Assembly: GCA_900552305.1 (NCBI GenBank) | Contig: URZD01000079.1 | Location: 1 to 9,206 of the forward strand | Direction: 5' to 3' | DNA: 9,206 nt | Source: an uncultured Eubacteriales bacterium | GTDB taxonomy: Bacteria > Bacillota > Clostridia > Monoglobales > Monoglobaceae | Part shown: piece by piece, positions 1 through 5,051 of the stretch | Numbering within the stretch: position 1 is the stretch's first letter | Layout of the letters: every line of letters begins with the position of its first letter | Notes under the pieces: generated by a model | The model's input: the letters and a program-made list of their open reading frames with translations, nothing else | Told to the model about the DNA's origin: nothing | The model's database searches: none | Program-made: the position numbers and the translations under genes

Positions 1-1439
1 CCCTGATCGATCAGATGGTCTCCGAGGTGGGCAAGCCCAAGTTTGAGTATGACCACATAGTTGTAAATGAGGAAGTATTTGAGGATATAAAGGCATATGC
101 GACCGAGGCGGTTGAAAAGGCTCTTGACACCAACGACAAGACGGTAAGAGACGACAGGCTCAAGGTTGTATATGACGATGTATACGCGCATTTTGAGGAA
201 AAATATCCCGCAGAGGAATATGCGCAGGATATTGAGGACGCGCTTTACAAGCTCCAGAAAACGATAGTAAGACGTTGGCTGCTTGACGAGCAGAAGCGCG
301 TTGACGGCAGAAAGATTCAGGAAATCCGTCCGTTGTCGGCAGAGGTAGGACTTCTTCCGCGTGCGCACGGCAGCGGCTTATTCCGCCGCGGTCAGACGCA
401 GGTTATGACGGTTGCGACGCTCGGCGCGCTGGGCGATGCTCAGATTATTGACGGTCTTGACAACGAGGAATACAGAAGATATATTCATCACTACAACTTC
501 CCGTCGTTCAGTGTCGGTGAAACAAAGCCGTCGCGCGGACCGGGCAGACGTGAAATCGGACACGGCGCTCTTGCGGAGCGTGCGCTTGTTCCGGTAATAC
601 CGAGCGAGGAGGAGTTCCCGTACGCAATAAGACTTGTGTCCGAGGTGCTCAGCTCAAACGGCTCGACCTCACAGGGCAGTATCTGCGGCAGTACGCTTGC
701 ACTCATGGACGCGGGCGTTCCGATCAAGGCGCCTGTTGCGGGCATTTCCGTAGGTCTTGTTACCGAGGGCGACAGATTCCTTACAATCCTTGATATTCAA
801 GGCTTGGAGGACTTCTTCGGCGACATGGACTTTAAGGTTGCGGGAACAAAGAAGGGTATCACGGCAATCCAGATGGATTTGAAGATTGACGGACTTACGC
901 CGGAGATAATAAAGTCCGCGCTGCGCGAAACAAGAGATGCGAGATACTATATTCTTGACGAGGTTATGCTGAAGGCTATTGCTCAGCCGCGCGAGAATAT
1001 TTCGCAGTATGCGCCGAAGATTATCAACATGGAAATCCCGGTTGATAAAATCCGTGACGTAATCGGCTCGGGCGGTAAGGTAATTCAGAAGATTATTGCC
1101 GATACCGGTGCAAAGATTGACATTGAAGATGACGGCAGAGTATTTATTGCGGCTGTGAACTCGGAAGCGGGCGAGGCTGCGAGAAAAATTATAGAAGGAA
1201 TCGTGAAGGACCCCGAGGTTGGCGAGGTATATGACGGCAAGGTTGTCCGCATAATGGACTTTGGCGCGTTTGTTGAATTCCTGCCGGGCAAGGACGGACT
1301 TGTACACATTTCCAAGCTCGACAAAAAGCGTGTCGAGAAGGTTGAGGATGTTGTGTCGGTAGGCGATGACATCAAGGTACAGATTATCGAAATCGATAAG
1401 ATGGGCAGAATTAACCTTAAAAGAATTATCACCGACTGA
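1..1439 (+). CDS. pnp: Polynucleotide phosphorylase, C-terminal part (5' truncated by window)
   Basis: Partial gene; the frame is open from the first bases, and about 479 of the usual ~700 residues are present. PNPase is a trimeric 3'-5' exoribonuclease that degrades RNA by phosphorolysis. Seen, numbering from the Met codon at 15: a linker, then the second RNase PH domain from about residue 88 with the FRRGQTQ RNA/phosphate-binding motif, the NGSTSQGSICGS phosphate-site stretch, and the catalytic signature LEDFFGDMDFKVAG. Its Asp266, Asp272 and Lys274 match E. coli Asp486, Asp492 and Lys494. Next come a KH domain with the VIGSGGKVI loop (about 1054-1200) and an S1 domain (about 1210-1430). 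The protein stops right after S1, without a long acidic tail. The N-terminal RNase PH-like domain and the start lie outside the window. No U-tract terminator follows the stop at 1439. Confidence 0.98.
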   Translation, partial: LIDQMVSEVGKPKFEYDHIVVNEEVFEDIKAYATEAVEKALDTNDKTVRDDRLKVVYDDVYAHFEEKYPAEEYAQDIEDALYKLQKTIVRRWLLDEQKRVDGRKIQEIRPLSAEVGLLPRAHGSGLFRRGQTQVMTVATLGALGDAQIIDGLDNEEYRRYIHHYNFPSFSVGETKPSRGPGRREIGHGALAERALVPVIPSEEEFPYAIRLVSEVLSSNGSTSQGSICGSTLALMDAGVPIKAPVAGISVGLVTEGDRFLTILDIQGLEDFFGDMDFKVAGTKKGITAIQMDLKIDGLTPEIIKSALRETRDARYYILDEVMLKAIAQPRENISQYAPKIINMEIPVDKIRDVIGSGGKVIQKIIADTGAKIDIEDDGRVFIAAVNSEAGEAARKIIEGIVKDPEVGEVYDGKVVRIMDFGAFVEFLPGKDGLVHISKLDKKRVEKVEDVVSVGDDIKVQIIEIDKMGRINLKRIITD

Positions 1440-1456
1440 TAGAAACGGAACGCAGA

Positions 1457-1510
1457 CAGGGTGTTGACTTGACCGAACACGCCCGAAAAGGCGTACTTCG
1501 GCTGACCCTG
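1457..1510 (+). other. Folded leader segment between pnp and the TPP riboswitch
   Basis: CAGGGT (1457-1462) pairs perfectly with ACCCTG (1505-1510). Inside it GTGTT (1461-1465) can pair with AACAC (1476-1480), and CGCC (1480-1483) with GGCG (1490-1493) around a six-base loop. Not all pairs can form together: GGGTGTT with AACAC-CCC is an alternative fold. No U-tract follows, so it is not a standard intrinsic terminator, and I recognise no known RNA family. It may be a processing structure at the pnp 3' end or an upstream part of the thi leader. TCGGCTG at 1498-1504 is complementary to CAGCCGA at 1591-1597 in the riboswitch. Confidence 0.4.
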
Positions 1511-1530
1511 CAGCAGCAAAAAACAGAATA

Positions 1531-1652
1531 GTGACAAAGGGAGCTTGCGCAAAGCGGGCTGAGAAAGGGCTGTGTTGCCCTGACCTTTGACAGCCGAGAA
1601 ATTTCGGCTGTCGGACTTGATTTGGATAATGCCAACGTAAGGACAACGTCAC
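1531..1652 (+). promoter_or_regulatory. TPP riboswitch (THI element) controlling thiM-thiE-HAD-thiD-cytX
   Basis: The conserved TPP aptamer core is clear: GCUGAGA at 1558-1564 for pyrimidine recognition, and GGAUAAUGCCAACGUAAGGA across 1624-1643 for the pyrophosphate side. Helices: P1 GUGAC 1531-1535 with GUCAC 1648-1652; P2 AAAGG 1536-1540 with CCUUU 1584-1588; P3 GCUU 1543-1546 with AAGC 1552-1555; P3a AGGGC 1566-1570 with GCCCU 1577-1581; P4 CUU 1616-1618 with AAG 1639-1641; P5 UUGG 1622-1625 with CCAA 1632-1635. Between P2 and P4, normally a short joiner, sits an extra hairpin: CAGCCGA 1591-1597 with UCGGCUG 1604-1610. A terminator starts 36 nt after P1, and the downstream genes are all thiamine genes, so bound TPP should cause premature termination. 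No convincing promoter was found immediately upstream. Confidence 0.95.
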
Positions 1653-1657
1653 AATAC

Positions 1658-1682
1658 CTTTTAAATTTGCGGAATTTAAAAG
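1658..1682 (+). promoter_or_regulatory. A/T-rich perfect hairpin in the riboswitch expression platform
   Basis: CTTTTAAATT (1658-1667) pairs perfectly over 10 bp with AATTTAAAAG (1673-1682) around the loop TGCGG. It lies between the aptamer and the terminator. The loop pentamer is identical to part of the terminator's 5' arm (TGCGG, 1689-1693), so it could in principle pair with CCGCA of the 3' arm. Its role as antiterminator, pause site or spacer is unknown. Confidence 0.5.
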
Positions 1683-1687
1683 ATATG

Positions 1688-1726
1688 ATGCGGATATGCT
1701 CTTTAACGTGCATACCCGCATTTTTT
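1688..1726 (+). terminator. Intrinsic terminator of the TPP riboswitch
   Basis: ATGCGG (1688-1693) pairs with CCGCAT (1716-1721). After one A-C mismatch, TATGC (1695-1699) pairs with GCATA (1710-1714). A run of T follows to 1726. A G/C-rich foot plus U-tract 36 nt downstream of the aptamer P1 helix is the usual layout of a transcription-attenuating TPP riboswitch. I could not identify a convincing antiterminator pairing with the P1 3' strand. Confidence 0.85.
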
Positions 1727-1814
1727 GTCGTGCGGGGGTTGCGCAAAGTCTATTTTTGCTGTGCGAGGGTCGAGAAAAGTCTGTTTTTGCAGCGCGGGAT
1801 TTGCTCGTAAGTCC
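1722..1814 (+). repeat. Three decayed tandem copies of a 31-nt unit
   Basis: Unit 1 is 1722-1752, unit 2 is 1753-1783, and unit 3 starts at 1784 with a 1-nt insertion near its end. Each begins TTTTTG, continues with a variant of CNGNGCGNGGG, and ends near AAGTCT. AAAGTCT recurs at 1745 and 1776, and AAGTCCT appears at 1809. The T-run of unit 1 is also the terminator U-tract. The copies are diverged, have no spacers, and lie in the transcribed leader of thiM. No function is known. Confidence 0.6.
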
Positions 1815-1925
1815 TGTAAAGAAAGCAAACGGACAGAGTGGCGAGCTTATGAAATCAAATTTAAAATTATATAAACCGCGCGGGGCGAAAACGCTGCTGC
1901 CGCGGCATAAAAAGGAGCGATTTGT
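1803..1925 (+). other. Remainder of the thiM 5' leader, with nested hairpin and ribosome binding site
   Basis: GCTCG (1803-1807) can pair with CGAGC (1842-1846), enclosing GTCC (1811-1814) with GGAC (1831-1834). CCGCG (1876-1880) can pair with CGCGG (1901-1905). The Shine-Dalgarno AAAGGAG (1911-1917) lies 8 nt before the thiM ATG and is not obviously sequestered. No gene is supported in 1440-1925. The short frames crossing it show no family similarity and overlap either the riboswitch or the thiM start. Confidence 0.45.
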
Positions 1926-2747
1926 ATGCTGGGAAACTGTATTGAAAATGTAAGGAAAAACGTGCCGCTTGTGCATAACATTACGAATTATGTAACGGTG
2001 AATGATGTGGCGAATGTCATTCTTGCGTGCGGCGGAAGTCCGATTATGTCGGACGAGCCGAGGGATGTGGAGGATATAACCTCAATCTGCGGCGGACTGA
2101 ACATAAACATCGGAACGCTGAACACACGCAGCATAGAGGCAATGTATACCGCGGGCAGACGTGCAGGTGAGCTTGGTCATGTACTGCTGCTTGACCCGGT
2201 AGGTGCGGGCGCGTCTGCGCTGCGTACCGAAACTGCGCTCGGATTGATGAAGGAGTTAAAATTTACCGTTGTACGCGGTAATATTTCCGAGATAAAGACG
2301 CTTGTTCTCGGCAGCGGCACAACTCACGGAGTTGACGCAGACGCGGTGGACGCGGTGACGGAGGAAGGCTTGGACGGTGCGGTGAAATTTGTTAAGGATT
2401 TCGCGCGTGAGAGCGGCTCGATAATCGCGGTTACGGGCGCAATCGACCTTGTTGCGGATGGTAAGCGTTGTTTTGTGATACGCAACGGACGTGCAGAGAT
2501 GGGGAAGATTACAGGAACGGGATGCCAGCTTTCCGGGATGATGACGGCTTTTGTTGCGGCGAACCCCCAAAATCGGCTTGAAGCTGCCGCGGCGGCGGTA
2601 TGTACCATGGGACTTGCCGGCGAAATCGCGTACAGCCGTATGCAGAGCGGCGACGGCAACTCGACCTACCGCAACCGCATAATTGACGCAATCTATAACA
2701 TGGACGGCGAAACGCTTGACAGAGGTGCGAAATATGAAATCAGATAA
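1926..2747 (+). CDS. thiM: Hydroxyethylthiazole kinase
   Basis: Phosphorylates 4-methyl-5-(2-hydroxyethyl)thiazole with ATP to give the thiazole phosphate used by ThiE; a cytoplasmic salvage enzyme of the ribokinase-like fold. The 273 residues are a normal length. Seen: the N-terminal substrate-site block PLVHNITNYVTVND (14-27), ACGGSPIM (34-41), LDPVGAGAS (89-97), the RGNISEI block, AVTGAIDLV, and the GTGCQLSG loop with the likely catalytic Cys200 and its anion hole. The start is fixed by AAAGGAG 8 nt upstream and by the conserved N-terminus. It is the first gene after the TPP riboswitch and its terminator, so it should be repressed by TPP. Its last 14 nt overlap thiE, which suggests translational coupling. 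Confidence 0.97.
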   Translation: MLGNCIENVRKNVPLVHNITNYVTVNDVANVILACGGSPIMSDEPRDVEDITSICGGLNINIGTLNTRSIEAMYTAGRRAGELGHVLLLDPVGAGASALRTETALGLMKELKFTVVRGNISEIKTLVLGSGTTHGVDADAVDAVTEEGLDGAVKFVKDFARESGSIIAVTGAIDLVADGKRCFVIRNGRAEMGKITGTGCQLSGMMTAFVAANPQNRLEAAAAAVCTMGLAGEIAYSRMQSGDGNSTYRNRIIDAIYNMDGETLDRGAKYEIR

Positions 2748-3375
2748 GAAGGATTTGCTGCTTTATGCGGTGACCGACCGCCGCTGGCTGAACGGAAAAA
2801 CCCTCGCCGAGGCGGTTGCCGAGAGTATAGACGGCGGGGTGACGTTCGTTCAGCTCCGCGAGAAGCAGCTTGACGAGGAAAGCTTTTTAAACGAGGCAAA
2901 GGAACTGCAAAAGCTCTGCCGCGAGCGGGGAATCCCGTTTGTGGTAAACGACAATGTTGATATTGCGAAAAAAATCGGCGCGGACGGCGTACACGTCGGA
3001 CAGAGCGACATGGAGGCGGGCGATGTCCGCGCAAGGCTCGGCAGCGACAAAATAATCGGTGTTTCCGCACAGACGGTTGAGCAGGCGATTATTGCCGAAA
3101 AGCACGGCGCGGACTACCTCGGCGTGGGCGCGGTGTTCCCGACAGGCTCAAAGGATGACGCGGCGGAGGTTGACTATGCGACATTGAAGGCGATATGCAA
3201 CGCGGTTTCGATTCCTGTAATCGCGATAGGCGGAATAACGTGCGAAAACGTCACGCAGCTGCGCGGCAGCGGAATCTGCGGCGTTGCGGTAATCAGCGCG
3301 ATATATGCCAAAGAGGATATAGCCGCCGCGGCGCGGGAGCTGCGGCTTGCCGTGGAAGGAACGGTGGCGGAATGA
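2734..3375 (+). CDS. thiE: Thiamine-phosphate synthase
   Basis: Couples HMP pyrophosphate with thiazole phosphate, releasing pyrophosphate, to make thiamine monophosphate; a soluble TIM barrel. The 213 residues are typical. Seen: LYAVTDR (10-16), VQLREK (39-44), VVNDN (70-74), DGVHVGQSD (84-92), GVSAQT (109-114, where the family often has a His), GADYLGVGAVFPTGSK (125-140) and IPVIAIGGI (160-168). These cover the pyrimidine, pyrophosphate and thiazole-phosphate sites. The frame is open further upstream to 2683, but the ATG at 2734 is preferred: AGAGGTG lies just upstream at 2721-2727, and the protein then begins at the usual distance before the first barrel strand. It overlaps thiM by 14 nt and the HAD gene by 4 nt (ATGA). 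Confidence 0.97.
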   Translation: MKSDKKDLLLYAVTDRRWLNGKTLAEAVAESIDGGVTFVQLREKQLDEESFLNEAKELQKLCRERGIPFVVNDNVDIAKKIGADGVHVGQSDMEAGDVRARLGSDKIIGVSAQTVEQAIIAEKHGADYLGVGAVFPTGSKDDAAEVDYATLKAICNAVSIPVIAIGGITCENVTQLRGSGICGVAVISAIYAKEDIAAAARELRLAVEGTVAE

Positions 3376-4031
3376 TTCGCGGTGCGATTTTTGACATAGA
3401 CGGAGTTATTCTTGACACGATGTCGGTCTGGCGGGAGCTTGGCAGCCGATATTTGGCGCGGTTCGGAATAGCGGCGGAAAAGGATTTGAACAAAACGCTC
3501 TTTTCCATGAGTATGGAGCAGGGAGCGGAGTACCTGAAACAAAAATACAGACCGGAAACGGACTCCGCGGAAATCCTTGAGGACATAAAGAAAATGCTTG
3601 AGGAATTTTACTTTTTTGAGGCAGAGGAAAAGGCGGGAGCGCGGGAACTGCTGGCGCTTTTGTGCGGCGCGGGCGTGCCTGTTGCGGCTGCGACGTCAAG
3701 TCCGAGAACGCACGTCACGCGCGCGTTGGAAAGGCTTGGTCTGAGCGGATATTTCTCCGCGGTTTTCACCACAGCGGAGGTTGGCGAGAGCAAGCACTCA
3801 CCTCAGATATACATTGACGCGGCGCGGTATTTGGGAACGGAGCCGGGAGAAACCCTGGTGTTTGAAGATTCGCTCTACGCTCTGAAAACCGCAGCGGACG
3901 CGGGCTTTTATGCGGTGGGAGTTTATGACCCGTACGGAGAGTCCGGGCGTGAGGAATTGAAAAAATGCGGCAGGGCATATCTTGAAAGCCTTGCGGATTT
4001 TAAAAATATATGGGAAACCATTGATAGGTAA
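3372..4031 (+). CDS. HAD-superfamily (subfamily IA) phosphatase in the thi operon; candidate thiamine monophosphate phosphatase
   Basis: A 219-residue HAD hydrolase with all four motifs: DIDGVILDT (8-16; Asp8 nucleophile, Asp10 acid/base), Thr108 in AAATSSP, Lys141 in ESKHSP, and Glu165-Asp166 in LVFEDS. A helical C1 cap lies between motifs I and II (about 18-85) and contains the SMSMEQGAEYL block at 45-55. This makes it a small-molecule phosphatase or phosphomutase rather than a protein phosphatase. It starts on an ATGA overlap with thiE, so it is translated with the thiamine genes. HAD enzymes are known in some bacteria and plants to dephosphorylate thiamine monophosphate so that pyrophosphokinase can make TPP. 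That role fits here but is inferred from position; a sugar-phosphate or HMP-phosphate substrate is also possible. GGAAGGA at 3354-3360 is the likely ribosome binding site. Confidence 0.93.
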   Translation: MIRGAIFDIDGVILDTMSVWRELGSRYLARFGIAAEKDLNKTLFSMSMEQGAEYLKQKYRPETDSAEILEDIKKMLEEFYFFEAEEKAGARELLALLCGAGVPVAAATSSPRTHVTRALERLGLSGYFSAVFTTAEVGESKHSPQIYIDAARYLGTEPGETLVFEDSLYALKTAADAGFYAVGVYDPYGESGREELKKCGRAYLESLADFKNIWETIDR

Positions 4032-4237
4032 GGACGGTGATGAAGAAAATGCGGCACTGCGGCGCTTTGTGACGAATGGCAGAGAGCGGCGCGAAAGTTT
4101 GCAGAAAGCGGTAAATTGGGGGCACCACCTTGTATCGCTATATAAAACGTATGCTGAAGCGGGAGCATTGGCTGAACGACTGACCGAACGGAAAAGGAAT
4201 TTTGCTATGCCCTCTAAAAAAGAAAGGATGATTTTTA
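4032..4237 (+). other. 206-nt gap inside the thi operon, with an open frame of doubtful coding value
   Basis: The other genes of the operon overlap or nearly touch, so this gap stands out. One frame is open through it to a stop at 4267-4269, inside thiD. It has only TTG candidate starts near its beginning (3982, 4021) and no clear ribosome binding site, and its translation (basic, with blocks such as NGRERRESLQKAV and AEAGALAERLTER) matches no family I recognise. TTGGGG (4116-4121) and TATATA (4139-4144), 17 bp apart, could form a weak internal promoter. ATGCT/AGCAT at 4151/4164 forms only a small hairpin. AGAAAGGA (4221-4228) is the thiD ribosome binding site. The gap may be a gene remnant. 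Confidence 0.35.
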
Positions 4238-5047
4238 ATGAAAACAGCATTAACGATCGCCGGCAGTGATTCCGGCGGAGGCGCCGGAATACAGGCTGAT
4301 ATAAAAACGATGATGGCAAACGGAGTTTATGCCATGAGTGCGATTACAGCTATGACGGCGCAGAACACTATGGGAGTGACGGCAATCATGAACGCAACAC
4401 CCGAATTTTTGGGTGAGGAGTTGGATTGCGTTTTTACCGATATTCGCCCGGATGCGGTGAAAATCGGTATGGTTTCGGACAGCGGGCTTATCCGCGTGAT
4501 TGCAAAAAAGCTGAAGGAGTACAAAGCCGAAAACGTGGTTGTCGACCCGGTTATGGTTGCGACAAGCGGAGCAAGGCTCATAAGTCCCGACGCGATAGAA
4601 ACGCTGAAGGAGGAGCTGTTTCCTCTGGCTGACGTACTGACCCCGAATATCCCGGAGGCGGAGGAGCTGACGGGAATGAAAATCACCTCTGCCGAGGACA
4701 TGATAAGCGCGGCAAGGAAGATTTCGGAGGAATACGGAAGTACGGTTTTGTGCAAGGGCGGGCATAAGCTGAATGATGCAAACGACCTGCTTTACAGGGA
4801 CGGCGGCTATGTGTGGTTTCACGGAAAGCGCATAGATAATCCCAATACGCACGGCACGGGGTGTACGCTTTCGTCCGCGATTGCGGCTAACCTCGCAAAA
4901 GGCTTTGATATGGACGAATCGGTGAAAAGGGCAAAGGAGTATATCTCCGGAGCGCTTGCAGCAATGCTCGATTTGGGCAGCGGCAGCGGACCGATGGATC
5001 ACGGCTTTGCGATAGAAAATGAGTTTGTAAAAGAGAAGGGAGTTTAA
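4238..5047 (+). CDS. thiD: Hydroxymethylpyrimidine / phosphomethylpyrimidine kinase
   Basis: Phosphorylates HMP and then HMP phosphate to HMP pyrophosphate, the pyrimidine substrate of ThiE; cytoplasmic, ribokinase fold. The 269 residues are a normal length. Seen: the N-terminal ALTIAGSDSGGGAGIQAD signature (4-21), AITAMTAQNTMGV, VKIGMVSD, VVDPVMVATSGARL, LTPNIPEAEELTG, VLCKGGHK and the C-terminal THGTGCTLSSAIA loop with the likely catalytic Cys209. The ATG at 4238 follows AGAAAGGA with 9 nt spacing and begins the family's standard N-terminus. cytX follows 4 nt after the stop. There is no fused ThiE or ThiN domain. In this operon it would act both on HMP imported by CytX and on HMP phosphate. 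Confidence 0.97.
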   Translation: MKTALTIAGSDSGGGAGIQADIKTMMANGVYAMSAITAMTAQNTMGVTAIMNATPEFLGEELDCVFTDIRPDAVKIGMVSDSGLIRVIAKKLKEYKAENVVVDPVMVATSGARLISPDAIETLKEELFPLADVLTPNIPEAEELTGMKITSAEDMISAARKISEEYGSTVLCKGGHKLNDANDLLYRDGGYVWFHGKRIDNPNTHGTGCTLSSAIAANLAKGFDMDESVKRAKEYISGALAAMLDLGSGSGPMDHGFAIENEFVKEKGV

Positions 5048-5051
5048 AATA

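Noticed and set aside
1464..1492. TTGACT as a -35 box for the thi operon
   Set aside because: The bases 17 bp downstream (AAAGGC) do not resemble a -10 box, and no alternative spacing works.
1722..1814. Possible CRISPR array
   Set aside because: The three units abut with no spacers, are diverged from one another, and no cas gene is nearby. It is a plain tandem repeat.
1696..1953. Short + strand frame over the terminator and tandem repeats
   Set aside because: It would begin inside the terminator stem and end within thiM. It has no credible ribosome binding site and its peptide follows the repeat sequence.
669..1976. Long open frame on the - strand (435 codons) antisense to pnp and the leader
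   Set aside because: It runs opposite a gene with unmistakable PNPase motifs and across the riboswitch and terminator. Its translation shows no family features.
2683..2733. Longer N-terminus for ThiE starting at 2683
   Set aside because: It would overlap thiM by 65 nt and add residues not found in ThiE. The ATG at 2734 has a ribosome binding site and the normal N-terminus.
3195..3371. Longer N-terminus for the HAD protein
   Set aside because: The extra 59 codons lie inside thiE in another frame and are rich in Arg and Gly. The HAD motif I normally lies within the first 10-15 residues, as it does from the ATG at 3372.
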